DNA from: Hwanghaeella sp964350445 | Lineage (GTDB): Bacteria; Pseudomonadota; Alphaproteobacteria; UBA8366; Aestuariispiraceae | Direction of reading: 5' to 3' | DNA: 64,000 nucleotides | Assembly: GCA_964350445.1 (NCBI GenBank) | Contig: CAYGKA010000012.1 | Span: 26,029 to 90,028 of the forward strand | Shown here: positions 42,322-50,682 of the stretch, piece by piece | How positions within the stretch are numbered: position 1 is the first letter of the stretch | Layout of the letters: every line of letters begins with the position of its first letter | Program-made: the position numbers and the translations under genes | Notes under the pieces: model-generated | The model's database searches: none | The model's input: the letters and a program-made list of their open reading frames with translations, nothing else | Told to the model about the DNA's origin: nothing

Positions 42322-43281
42322 TCAAGTCTGCCCTTTTTGGGAGTCCGGCAAGGGGGCCGTGTCTTCATGCCAGTCCGGCGTGGCCGGGTCCTGGTGGGCG
42401 ATGACTTCCGAGCCCGGGAATTCTTCCATGACCTGCATTTCAACCGCTTCCGCGACGGCGTGCGACCGATTCAGGCTCAACCGGCCGTTGAACTCCAAAT
42501 GAATCTGGATGAAGCGGTAGGGCCCGGACCGGCGCGTGCGCAAATCATGCATGTCCAGGACTTCCGGGTACGACAGTGCGATTTCCTTGATTCGAGCCCG
42601 ATCTTCTTCGGGCAGTTCCCGGTCCAGCAACATGTCCAGGGCTTCCGCTGCGACGGACCGCGCGTTCCACAGGATATAGGCGGCGATCGCCAGACCGAAC
42701 AGCGGATCGATCAAGGGCAGGCCCAGGAAATCGGTCAGCACCAGGGCCGCGATTACCCCGGCATTGGCCAAAAGGTCCCCCTTGTAGTGCAGAGAATCCG
42801 CCTTGATGGCAACGGAACTGGATTTGCGGATGACATAAGTTTGGAAGGCGACAAGGCCCATGGTCGCGACGATGGAAATTACCATGACGGCGATGCCGAT
42901 TTCCGATGCGGTGACCGGTTGCGGATTGAACAGCCGCTCAACCGCCTGCAAGGTCAGTAGCACGGCCGATCCCGCGATAAACGCAGCTTGCGTCAGCGCG
43001 GCCAGCGGTTCCGCCTTGCCCAGGCCAAACCGATATTCCTGTGTCGCCGGCGCCGACGCCTTGCGCACGGCAACCAGGGTGACGATGGAGGCGAAGGCGT
43101 CCATCAGCGAATCGACGAGGCTGGCCAGGATGGCAACGGACCCCGTATAAGACCAAGCGCCGATCTTGCAGGCGATCAACATGGCCGCGACCGCCACCGA
43201 CGCATAGGTCGCCTGGCGCGCAAGCCCTTGTGTCTTGGCGTTCGAAAAAGGATCGATCTGTTTCGCCGCGTCTTCGTTCAC
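42322..43281 (-). CDS. Cation diffusion facilitator, FieF/CzcD-like
   Basis: This is a 319-aa inner-membrane metal/proton antiporter with six hydrophobic helices. Metal-site residues are D in SLVDSLMDAFASIVTL (helix 2) and H/D in SLHYKGDLLANAGVI (helix 5), the FieF-type arrangement DxxxD / HxxxD. The cytoplasmic C-terminal domain holds VLDMHDLRTRRSGPYRFIQIHLEF with its metal-bridging His and Asp. The start is GTG 43281 with AGAGGG upstream. It probably exports Fe(II), Zn(II) or Mn(II). It is 59 bp downstream of pdxH. Confidence 0.92.
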   Translation of the reverse strand: MNEDAAKQIDPFSNAKTQGLARQATYASVAVAAMLIACKIGAWSYTGSVAILASLVDSLMDAFASIVTLVAVRKASAPATQEYRFGLGKAEPLAALTQAAFIAGSAVLLTLQAVERLFNPQPVTASEIGIAVMVISIVATMGLVAFQTYVIRKSSSVAIKADSLHYKGDLLANAGVIAALVLTDFLGLPLIDPLFGLAIAAYILWNARSVAAEALDMLLDRELPEEDRARIKEIALSYPEVLDMHDLRTRRSGPYRFIQIHLEFNGRLSLNRSHAVAEAVEMQVMEEFPGSEVIAHQDPATPDWHEDTAPLPDSQKGQT

Positions 43282-43340
43282 GTGGCCCTCTGGCGTTTGT
43301 TGACGTGACGTTTCGTGTCGGACAAATCCGGTGAACCCAC

Positions 43341-43937
43341 CTAGGGGAACAGTTGTTCCACCGTCCAGGGCTGGGTTTCGGCGCTCCGGCTGAAGACGTG
43401 CCGGTCATGCAACCGGAACGCGCCGTCCTTCCAGAACTCGATGCGCCTGGGGCTGATCCTGAAACCGGACCAATGCGCCGGCCGGGGCACCGTGCCCAAC
43501 CCAAATTTCGCCGTGAAACTGGCCACCCGCTTTTCCAGCGCGAAGCGCCCTTCCAGCGGGCGCGATTGTTCGCTCGCCCAAGCGCCTATTTGGCTGCCGC
43601 GCGCCCGGCTCGCAAAATACTCGTCGGCTTCTGCGTCGGTTACCGAGGTCACCGGACCTTCGATCCGAACTTGCCGACGCAGGCTTTTCCAGTGGAAAAG
43701 CATGGCTGCTTTCGGATTCTCGGCCAGGTCCAACCCTTTGTTGCTTTCCAAATTGGTATAGAAAACAAAGCCTTGTTCGTCATAACCTTTCAGCAGCACC
43801 ATTCGAACGGACGGTTGCCCGTCCGCCCCCGCCGTGGCGACTGCGACGGCATTGGGGTCGTTCGGCTCTGATTCGCCCGCTTCCGCGAACCAATCGGCAA
43901 AAACATCAAATGGATTGCGGTCTTTAATATCCGCCAT
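43341..43937 (-). CDS. pdxH: Pyridoxamine 5-phosphate oxidase PdxH
   Basis: This 198-aa FMN enzyme makes pyridoxal phosphate, the vitamin B6 cofactor. Sequence signatures are PSVRMVLLKGYDEQGFVFYTNLES and AMLFHWKSLRRQVRIEGPV, which bind FMN and substrate, and the C-terminal PDXH signature PAHWSGFRISPRRIEFWKDGAFRLHDR. The length is typical (about 200 aa). It is the first gene of a minus-strand run pdxH, CDF, SDR. A 247-bp region divides it from the divergent lipoprotein gene. Confidence 0.95.
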   Translation of the reverse strand: MADIKDRNPFDVFADWFAEAGESEPNDPNAVAVATAGADGQPSVRMVLLKGYDEQGFVFYTNLESNKGLDLAENPKAAMLFHWKSLRRQVRIEGPVTSVTDAEADEYFASRARGSQIGAWASEQSRPLEGRFALEKRVASFTAKFGLGTVPRPAHWSGFRISPRRIEFWKDGAFRLHDRHVFSRSAETQPWTVEQLFP

Positions 43938-44184
43938 GGTATCGCCATATTTCCCAGTAAGGATGTATTCGTGTCCCTAGATAGAGCATAATCCGCGCTC
44001 GGAAAATGCGTATCTAATGCGAATCTCTGGGGATTTGGCGATTTCATGCGGAGCACCGGCCCGGTGACAGTGCCGGGCGGTTGATTGCGTCGGGTGGCAG
44101 GCTAGGACACGGATGGGCCGGCGCATGGCCCGGAATATGCTACCGCATGAACGGTTGATTTTGAAAAGAGAAGGATGTCTCTGA

Positions 44185-44667
44185 ATGAAAGCTAAACCCA
44201 TTATTGCAATCGCGATGTCGGCATCACTGCTGGCGTTGACAGCCTGCGAAACCAATTCCGGACCGAAACAAACGATCGGTGGACTGGGCGGCGCGGTCCT
44301 CGGCGGGCTGCTCGGCTCGCAAGTCGGCGGTGGACGCGGACAATTGGTGGCCGTTGGCGTAGGCGCCGTGCTTGGCGGCCTGCTCGGCTCCAGCATCGGC
44401 AAGTCGCTCGACGAGACCGACAAACTGATGATGGAACGGACCACCCAGGCGTCTCTGGAGCATGTTCAGACCGGTCAGACCTCCACATGGAGCAACCCCG
44501 ATTCGGGACATTCCGGTTCTGTGACCCCGGTGAAGACGTATGAAACGAACAGCGGACAATACTGCCGCGAATATCAGCAGACGGTAGTGGTGGGCGGTCA
44601 GGAAGAGCAGGCCTACGGGACTGCATGCCGCCAGCCGGATGGTAGCTGGAAGATCGTCGCCAGCTAA
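44185..44667 (+). CDS. Glycine-zipper lipoprotein (17-kDa surface antigen family)
   Basis: This 160-aa lipoprotein has signal and lipobox ALTAC with lipidated C21. Two glycine-zipper segments follow: GGLGGAVLGGLLGSQVGGG (residues 32-50) and VGVGAVLGGLLGSSIG (57-72), which form a membrane hairpin. The C-terminal domain YCREYQQTVVVGGQEEQAYGTACRQ, with two Cys, is that of the rickettsial 17-kDa antigen/RT0821 group. It is expected in the outer membrane as an envelope-stability protein. AGAAGGATG lies upstream of the start. It precedes the CbpA-like gene by 101 bp. Confidence 0.92.
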   Translation: MKAKPIIAIAMSASLLALTACETNSGPKQTIGGLGGAVLGGLLGSQVGGGRGQLVAVGVGAVLGGLLGSSIGKSLDETDKLMMERTTQASLEHVQTGQTSTWSNPDSGHSGSVTPVKTYETNSGQYCREYQQTVVVGGQEEQAYGTACRQPDGSWKIVAS

Positions 44668-44768
44668 CCTACATTAAGGCTTGAGAAGGTGGGGGCCGGT
44701 CGATATCGGCTTCGCCTCTCCGGCTGTTCGGCCGGGCCATTGTAACCACAGTATCGGTTCTGGAGCGT

Positions 44769-45683
44769 ATGAAGGATCCTTATTCCGTTTTGGGCGTCTC
44801 GAAAGACGCGGATGCGGCGCATATCAAGTCGGCGTATCGCAAGCTGGCGAAGGAATTGCACCCGGATGTCAATCCGGGTGATTCCATTGTCGAGCAACGG
44901 TTCAAGGAAGTTACGGCGGCCTATAAACTGCTGTCCGATCCGGAAAAGAAAGCCCAATACGACCGTGGCGAAATCGGAGCCGACGGTACGCCCAACCGCG
45001 GTTACGGAGCACGCCAACGCGCCGGCGCAGGTGGTGGTTTCGGTGGTTTCGGCGGCGGTTTCGAGGCCGAGGATGTCGAAGATTTCTTTGGTGATATCTT
45101 TGGCCGTCAGCGCCAGCGTCAGCGGAGCCGCACCGTGCGAATGCGCGGCAAGGACGTCAACTACACGATCAATGTGACCTTCGAGGAGGCGGCGCTGGGC
45201 GTCCGCCGGCGTCTGAAACTCTATGACGGTACCCATGTCGACGTGGATATTCCGCCCGGCACGTCCGATGGACAAAGCCTGCGCTTGCGCGGCAAGGGCA
45301 TGCCCGGCATGGGTGGCGGTGAGGCCGGCGATGCCTTCGTGGAGATTCAGGTTCAGCCGCACAAGCTGTTCGAGCGGGACGGCAACGATGTTTTCCTGGA
45401 ACTGCCGGTAACGATCACGGAAGCGCTGCTGGGCGCCCGAGTCAGGGTGCCGACGATCCACGGGCCGGTCGCGGTAAAAATCCCGGCCGGGTCGAATACC
45501 GGCACCTCGTTGCGCCTCAACGGCAAGGGCGTCGGCGGACGCAAGGGCGGGCCGGGCGACCAATATGTGCAGCTGAAGGTGATGTTGCCGGACAAACCGG
45601 ATGCGGATCTCAACGACTTCGTCCGCCAATGGTCCGCCAAGGGCGACTACGACGTCCGCAAGAAGCTCGGCTTTCCCGAATAG
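44769..45683 (+). CDS. DnaJ type-II co-chaperone, CbpA-like
   Basis: This 304-aa cytoplasmic Hsp40 has the N-terminal J domain MKDPYSVLGVSKDADAAHIK with HPD at residues 31-33. A Gly/Phe-rich linker (about 82-105) follows, then two C-terminal beta domains at 130-300, with GTSDGQSLRLRGKGMPGMGG. The zinc-finger domain of DnaJ is absent, so it is class II, like CbpA. It stimulates DnaK ATPase and holds unfolded clients. It is the third J protein in this window. Confidence 0.93.
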   Translation: MKDPYSVLGVSKDADAAHIKSAYRKLAKELHPDVNPGDSIVEQRFKEVTAAYKLLSDPEKKAQYDRGEIGADGTPNRGYGARQRAGAGGGFGGFGGGFEAEDVEDFFGDIFGRQRQRQRSRTVRMRGKDVNYTINVTFEEAALGVRRRLKLYDGTHVDVDIPPGTSDGQSLRLRGKGMPGMGGGEAGDAFVEIQVQPHKLFERDGNDVFLELPVTITEALLGARVRVPTIHGPVAVKIPAGSNTGTSLRLNGKGVGGRKGGPGDQYVQLKVMLPDKPDADLNDFVRQWSAKGDYDVRKKLGFPE

Positions 45684-45698
45684 GCCAGCCCCGATCCG

Positions 45699-47504
45699 CT
45701 AGAAACTATCCTCGGCGGGAAAGGCTTCCGCCGTTTCCAGTGTTTCCAACTGGACCAAGGCCAGCAGGGCCTTCGGCAATTCCCAGCGGAAGACGAAGCG
45801 GCAGGTTTCGATCTTCCCGTTGCGGAACGTGTCCCCGATATAGGGTCGATCTGCCTTTGAAGCGGCAACCGCCTGTTTCAGCCATATCCAGGCCAGCACG
45901 ACGCCGCCGAAGCCGTCCATATAGGCTTGCGCCGGGGCGAGGGCCTTTTCCGGCCCTTGTTCGGCTTGGCGCTTCAAAAGGATTTCCGTGACCGCCAGCA
46001 AGCGTTTCCAGGCGTCCGCGAGCGCGTCGGCCTGGCCGGCAAAGGCGTTGCTGGCCGCCGACACGGTGACGGCGATCTCCTCTCCAAACGCGGAAAGGGC
46101 GGCGCCATCCTGAAGGGCGGCTTTGCGACCGAGCAGGTCGAGCGCCTGAATGGCATTGGCGCCTTCGTGGATCGGATTCAGGCGGTTGTCCCGGTAGATC
46201 TGCTCGACCGGGAAGTCGCGGGTATATCCATAGCCACCATGGATCTGGATCGCCGCCTCGTTCGCCCGCAAGGCCGCGTCCGAAAACCAGGATTTCAGCA
46301 CCGGCGTGACGAGTTCCAGTTTTAACTGCGCCTCCGCGCGCAAGGTTTCGTCGGGCGCCCATCGTCGTTCGTCCACCCAGCGGGCGCAGAGCAGCCCCAG
46401 GGCCAGGGTTCCTTCCGCGACGGCCTTTTGAGTTACCAGCAGACGACGTACATCCGCATGGCCGATCAATGGAATTTGCGAGGCGGTGGGATCCTTCGCA
46501 CCAGGGGGGCGGCCCTGCAGGCGCTCGCGCGCATAGAACAGGCTCTCACGGTAACCGGCATAGGCCAGCATGCCGGCCCCCATGCCGACGCCGATCCGCG
46601 CCTCGTTCATCATATGGAACATGTAGCCGAGCCCCTTGTTTGGCTCACCGACCAATTCCCCGATGCAATTGCCGTTTTCCCCGAAACTCATCACCGTGTT
46701 GACGGTGCCGCGGTAGCCCATCTTGTGGTTCAGGCCGGCGATAGTGACGTCGTTCGCCTCCGCCGGCGCGCCGTCCGGGGCCAGGCGGAAGCGCGGCACG
46801 ATGAACAGGGACAGGCCCTTCACCCCGGCGGGCGCCCCGTCGATCCGCGCCAGCAGCATATGGACAATATTGCGGCCCATTTCGTGTTCCCCGCCGGACG
46901 TCCACATCTTGCCGCCCTTGATCGCGTAGGTCCCGTTCCGCCCGTTCTTTACTTCCAAAGGTGTTGCTGTGGTCCTGATATCCGACAGCGACGAGCCTGC
47001 ATGCGGTTCGGACAACGCCATGGTTCCGAAAAACGCGCCGCTGAGCATGCGGGGGAGATATCGGCTCTTTTGTTCGTCGGATCCGTGCGCCTCGATCAGG
47101 TTGGCTGCGGCGATGGTCAGAAAAGGATAGGCAGCGGTGGAAATGTTGGCGGCCTGAAAATAGGCGAAGGCGGCTTGAACGATGGTCCAGGGCAGTTGCA
47201 GACCGCCAGTCTCGCTGTCGTGATGGGCCGCGGCGAAACCGGCATCGTGAAAGGCCTGAACACCTTCGGCGATCTCAGTCGGCAGAACGACCCCACCGTT
47301 TCGCAGAACCGGTTCTTCGCGATCGCTCTTGGCGTAATGGTTCAGGAATTTTTCCACCGCGATCGTGCGTGCGGTTTCCAGGATCGCATCATAATCGGCA
47401 CGGTCCTGGCCGGCGAAGCGCTCGAACTGCAAGAGCGTGTCAACGTCGGCGACTTCATCGAGTTGGAAGGCGAGGTCCGCCGGATCGACCAATCTGTCGT
47501 TCAT
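45699..47504 (-). CDS. Long-form acyl-CoA dehydrogenase (DmdC-like architecture)
   Basis: This 601-aa FAD enzyme consists of an N-terminal extension, helical N domain (about 85-165), beta domain (FGTMALSEPHAGSSLSDIRTT at about 170-190), catalytic C domain, and an additional C-terminal domain of about 120 residues. The base Glu lies in RLNPIHEGANAIQALDLLG. This large architecture is shared with DmdC (methylmercaptopropionyl-CoA) and with long-chain enzymes; sequence reading cannot choose. GGCGGGAAC precedes the ATG. It is convergent with the CbpA-like gene, and an uncharacterised small gene lies upstream. Confidence 0.9.
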   Translation of the reverse strand: MNDRLVDPADLAFQLDEVADVDTLLQFERFAGQDRADYDAILETARTIAVEKFLNHYAKSDREEPVLRNGGVVLPTEIAEGVQAFHDAGFAAAHHDSETGGLQLPWTIVQAAFAYFQAANISTAAYPFLTIAAANLIEAHGSDEQKSRYLPRMLSGAFFGTMALSEPHAGSSLSDIRTTATPLEVKNGRNGTYAIKGGKMWTSGGEHEMGRNIVHMLLARIDGAPAGVKGLSLFIVPRFRLAPDGAPAEANDVTIAGLNHKMGYRGTVNTVMSFGENGNCIGELVGEPNKGLGYMFHMMNEARIGVGMGAGMLAYAGYRESLFYARERLQGRPPGAKDPTASQIPLIGHADVRRLLVTQKAVAEGTLALGLLCARWVDERRWAPDETLRAEAQLKLELVTPVLKSWFSDAALRANEAAIQIHGGYGYTRDFPVEQIYRDNRLNPIHEGANAIQALDLLGRKAALQDGAALSAFGEEIAVTVSAASNAFAGQADALADAWKRLLAVTEILLKRQAEQGPEKALAPAQAYMDGFGGVVLAWIWLKQAVAASKADRPYIGDTFRNGKIETCRFVFRWELPKALLALVQLETLETAEAFPAEDSF

Positions 47505-47684
47505 GTTGTTCCCGCCAATATGCCGTCATGCCGGTTCGTGCCGGATCATGCCCGTGGCGCGGGAAGGGGACAAGCGGGGCCGCGGCGGTATTGCGGCCGG
47601 TTCTTGTCCGGGTACTACAGCGGCGCGCGGTTGAAAGCACACAACGGCAACGTATCGGCGGAGTGCTTCCGCACCCCGTATCTG
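47505..47684. other. Intergenic leader of the acyl-CoA dehydrogenase gene
   Basis: This 180-bp stretch lies between the small ORF (47685-47864) and the acyl-CoA dehydrogenase start, both read leftwards. It should hold the dehydrogenase promoter or allow read-through. I see no further gene. Confidence 0.4.
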
Positions 47685-47864
47685 TCAGTGGCTGGTCGCT
47701 TCCTCCGGCAGCAAGTCCATGACCTGCTCCAAGGTTCTTTCCCAGCCATGCTCGCAGCAAACGGCGACAGCGGCATCGAAACCCAGTTCATTGATCAGGC
47801 TGATCGCCATCTCGCGCTGGACCTCGCTGCTGTCTTCCCTTTCCCGCGATTGCATCATCATCAT
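47685..47864 (-). CDS. Conserved-looking 59-aa small protein
   Basis: A 59-residue frame starts with four consecutive ATG codons and reads MMMMQSREREDSSEV, then AISLINELGFDAAVAVCCEHGW, then LEQVMDLLPEEATSH. The codons are biased like the neighbouring genes, and GGAGAA lies seven bases before the first ATG. The composition suggests two to three amphipathic helices and a Cys-Cys pair; no signal peptide is seen. It falls under common length cut-offs and would be missed. It lies upstream of the acyl-CoA dehydrogenase on the same strand. The function is unknown. Confidence 0.7.
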   Translation of the reverse strand: MMMMQSREREDSSEVQREMAISLINELGFDAAVAVCCEHGWERTLEQVMDLLPEEATSH

Positions 47865-48218
47865 TTCGGTTCTCCGTACAGTCGCATTCGTAACGATGCG
47901 ACCGTTTCAGGTGTTGGCGCCGTCAACTCTCTCGAGCGTGTCGGCGCCTTTCCTCGAAAAACCTCTCGCAACCGCTGTGCCAAATGCGTTGTACGGCAAG
48001 GCGCGTTAACAAAGAGTTTCTTCGACCGTTATCAAACTGAACGATCTCGCGCTCTTTGCCTGTGTTCGCCATCACATTGATTTTAACCAACATTTATGAT
48101 GTCAATGAACGTATATATATGTGACGCGGCATATTTATTCTGATAATTTCAACTATTGCGGTCATGACCTCCAATGATAGTTAAGGGATTGTTAATTTAA
48201 CTGTGGCGAAATTTGTTG
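47865..48218. promoter_or_regulatory. AT-rich divergent promoter region
   Basis: This 354-bp region between the small ORF and the PAS gene is notably AT-rich from about 48060 to 48210, with runs like GTATATATATGTG. It contains the hairpin at 47881-47902. Nothing coding is seen. The AT-rich part is probably the promoter of the PAS gene and possibly a nucleoid-protein binding zone. Confidence 0.45.
47881..47902. promoter_or_regulatory. Inverted repeat upstream of the 59-aa ORF
   Basis: GTCGCAT and ATGCGAC flank an 8-base centre that itself allows CG/CG pairing. It is placed 17 bp before the small ORF start and could be an operator. Confidence 0.35.
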
Positions 48219-48791
48219 ATGACTGACCCGATTGAAGGCGCGCCCGGGACCCCCGACGGTTCCGACGCGGTTGATCACAATGCAACATCCACTTTCGCTC
48301 CGGTTGAAAGCGAAGCGGACATTCATGACCCGGAACAGCGGGCGCTCTACGATTATTGGGTTGAGCTCAAGGGTGACCGGCAAGCCCCTGAATACAAGGA
48401 TTTCGATGTAGTCGACGTACCCAGACGGGTGCTTCCACATATCTTCTTTTTGGAATACCTGCCGAAGGAAGACGATTTCCTTCACCGGGTGGTCGGCGCG
48501 GAGATTGATGAAGGGAATGGCTTCTCTGCTTCCGGCAAAAAGCTTAAATCCTTCGAGGTCATTCGGAAAAGCGACATGATAGACGCTTTGCGCAAGTCGC
48601 TCTTCGCGGTTCGGCCTTGTTTCTCTCAAAACAGGTATTACGGCCATGACCCCAAGGGTGAATCAATCGAACGGTTGTCCTTGCCGTTGATGCGGGACGA
48701 CAATCCATCGCATCTGATCGGTGTGGCGAAGATCAGGTTCTCGGACTCGGGCAACCGTTGGAATTTTGGACCACGATCGCAAAGGATCTGA
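48219..48791 (+). CDS. PAS_5-domain protein
   Basis: This 190-aa cytoplasmic protein has an acidic disordered N-terminus (about 35 residues) followed by the PAS_5 fold found mainly in alphaproteobacteria. Segments are ALYDYWVELKGDRQAPEYKD, VLPHIFFLEYLPKEDDFLHRVVG and SLPLMRDDNPSHLIGVAKIR. Such stand-alone PAS_5 proteins carry no output domain; Caulobacter members bind signalling partners at the cell pole, but their ligand is unknown. I chose ATG 48219 over the upstream TTG codons. It is convergent with the protease gene, eight bases away. Confidence 0.85.
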   Translation: MTDPIEGAPGTPDGSDAVDHNATSTFAPVESEADIHDPEQRALYDYWVELKGDRQAPEYKDFDVVDVPRRVLPHIFFLEYLPKEDDFLHRVVGAEIDEGNGFSASGKKLKSFEVIRKSDMIDALRKSLFAVRPCFSQNRYYGHDPKGESIERLSLPLMRDDNPSHLIGVAKIRFSDSGNRWNFGPRSQRI

Positions 48792-48799
48792 CAGAACAT

Positions 48800-49678
48800 T
48801 CAATCGGCGCGAGCCGGAAGCCTTCCCGCGCGCACCGGTCCCGCGGCGAATCCCGGCGATTGTTCGGTTTGTCGTATCGCCTTCAATATCTGTTCCGAAA
48901 ACGCTTGGATCGGTACCGCTGTGTTCGTCTTTCCCTTGGACGTGTCGATACCTGAGGCGCTGTTGACAGCGACGACCGCCAGCCCGCCCGCGAACAGAAG
49001 TGAGATGGGCGCGCCGGAATCGCCGTTCACGATCCTGCAATTGTGGCTGACCAAATTGATCCCGCTGAAAAAGGCCTCGATCGTGCACTTGTCGTCGATC
49101 GATATCGCGTGTGCGCGGTCTCGCGGATAGCCTGTAAGCGCGAATTTTCTGTCCTGTTTTTTGAAGTCCCGCAGTTGCGCTTCCGTCATTGCGAGAAGTC
49201 CCAGATATCCGACCTTCAACCCGATCGGCTGCGCCAGGATGACGACGGCCCAGTCATTGGGATAGTTCTCGGGATGCGCCCATTTTTCGGGATCGAAACC
49301 GGGTGAGATGATCAAATCCGAGGCCAGGGAATGGGCCTCGTATTCTCCGCGCTGATATCCGGCGACGAAATGAACGGCGGTCGGTTCAGCCCATTTCTTG
49401 ATATCCATCCGATAGAGGCAGTGCGCGGCGGTTATGACCACGCGGAACCCGATCAGGGCGCCGGTGCAGTGGGACCGCGACCGGATTCCGGCGATATTTA
49501 TCCGACCGATTGCGCTCCATGGGTATTGACTAGCGTCGACCAGACTGCGGTGCCCGGTGGTGCTCGGTTCCTGCGCCGCGGCGGGACGGAACAGGCAGGC
49601 CATGGCCAATACGAAAGCTAGGCCGACCAACGATATCATGTCCCGGCGTCTTATAGTCTGCGTTCCCTTGCCGAACAT
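48800..49678 (-). CDS. Secreted trypsin-like serine protease
   Basis: This is a 292-aa S1-family protease with an N-terminal hydrophobic signal (residues about 14-35, cleaved near AAA-QEP). The catalytic triad is visible: H86 in VVITAAHCLYR, D142 in YPNDWAVVILA and S221 in VNGDSGAPISLL. The propeptide is very short. The C-terminal 25 residues are Pro/Arg/Ala-rich and unstructured. The start may instead be ATG 49639. It lies 18 bp after DUF2848 on the same strand, so co-expression is likely. It probably degrades envelope or external protein; it lacks PDZ domains, unlike DegP. Confidence 0.9.
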   Translation of the reverse strand: MFGKGTQTIRRRDMISLVGLAFVLAMACLFRPAAAQEPSTTGHRSLVDASQYPWSAIGRINIAGIRSRSHCTGALIGFRVVITAAHCLYRMDIKKWAEPTAVHFVAGYQRGEYEAHSLASDLIISPGFDPEKWAHPENYPNDWAVVILAQPIGLKVGYLGLLAMTEAQLRDFKKQDRKFALTGYPRDRAHAISIDDKCTIEAFFSGINLVSHNCRIVNGDSGAPISLLFAGGLAVVAVNSASGIDTSKGKTNTAVPIQAFSEQILKAIRQTEQSPGFAAGPVRAGRLPARAD

Positions 49679-49696
49679 GTCATGCGGCCCTGGGGC

Positions 49697-50422
49697 CTAT
49701 CCTTCGACCGGCAGGACTTCAATATCGTAGGCTTGCTTGAGGCTGCGGCCCAACACCGGGTCTTCCAACTCCATCTCGAATCGATCCGCGGGTCTTATGC
49801 CGCCGATGGCGGCGAAAGTGCCACCGAAAATCGCCGATTGTTCAGGCAGGGTGCCGCCGTTCGCGCCGCCGCAGAAGTCTCGGTCGTATTGCGCGATCAA
49901 TTCAAGCGGATGGATCATCGCGGTAACCGCCCCTTCCTGATATAGCACGCGCTCGCCGCCGATGACGGCATGGCTCCGCAGAATCAGCCGGTCCCAGTGG
50001 TCTTCGATATCGGCAAAGCGCCACAGCTTTTCGCTCACCGGCTTATCGCACATCTGCTTGGAGATGGTGACGCCGACCGCCTCGACCGCGCGTTCCGTAT
50101 GATCGGACCCGACGCCGACCCACAATTCGCCATCCATGCCGTCGCTGCCGTCCGCAAGGCCGCGATAGATCAGGAATTCCACTTCGCCACTCGATTCCGT
50201 GCCCGGTACCTGAATGTCGCGCGCCTGGGTGATGCATGTGGTCGAACACCGGTAGAAGACGGGTAGGGTTTTCGGTCGCTTTATCCCAAGCTCTTCCAAT
50301 TCCACGATATGGCTTTCCATCGCGGCGCGGTCGCGGCCGGTCCAGCCGGCGACGATGAGTTTCTTGATGGTAAGGTCTACCGTACGCGGCGCGCCGCTGG
50401 CCGGTGCAAGGGTGAACAGCAT
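49697..50422 (-). CDS. DUF2848 protein
   Basis: This 241-aa soluble protein begins MLFTLAPASGAPRTVDLTIK and carries the family segments VFYRCSTTCITQARDIQVPG, ELWVGVGSDHTERAVEAVG and GAVTAMIHPLELIAQYD. DUF2848 members resemble the fumarylacetoacetate-hydrolase fold and often occur beside amidases or oxygenases in catabolic clusters, but no activity is established. CTCCGGGAG-type ribosome signal (GGAG) precedes the ATG. It starts a minus-strand pair with the protease gene and is divergent from acuI. Confidence 0.85.
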   Translation of the reverse strand: MLFTLAPASGAPRTVDLTIKKLIVAGWTGRDRAAMESHIVELEELGIKRPKTLPVFYRCSTTCITQARDIQVPGTESSGEVEFLIYRGLADGSDGMDGELWVGVGSDHTERAVEAVGVTISKQMCDKPVSEKLWRFADIEDHWDRLILRSHAVIGGERVLYQEGAVTAMIHPLELIAQYDRDFCGGANGGTLPEQSAIFGGTFAAIGGIRPADRFEMELEDPVLGRSLKQAYDIEVLPVEG

Positions 50423-50467
50423 TCAAATACTCCCGGAGATTTCTGATCTAGACAGTTGATCTTCATA

Positions 50468-50489
50468 GCACCGGCTTCAAGCCCGGTGC
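50468..50489. promoter_or_regulatory. Inverted repeat in the DUF2848-acuI divergent region
   Basis: GCACCGG (50468-50474) and CCGGTGC (50483-50489) flank an 8-base spacer, 45 bp before the DUF2848 start. Its position between divergent genes suits an operator acting on either side. Confidence 0.4.
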
Positions 50490-50682
50490 ACAAGCTTCTT
50501 CATGCCGCACTGTTGGCGGGCAGGGGGCTGTAGGGTCCGAAACCGCCATGTTGGGCCGCATTTCTGCCATAATTTTGCGTTTTGGTCGCGTGGGCTCCCG
50601 CTTGGCTGTCAAAAGCGGGCCCGGGATGTATAGTCCGCTCAAACATGCATGACACAGAACGTTTGGCTGAAAGGCGAGAAGT

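Noticed and set aside
47719..48009. A 96-codon plus-strand frame in the gap before the PAS gene
   Set aside because: It is antisense to the 59-aa ORF that has better start signals and codon bias.
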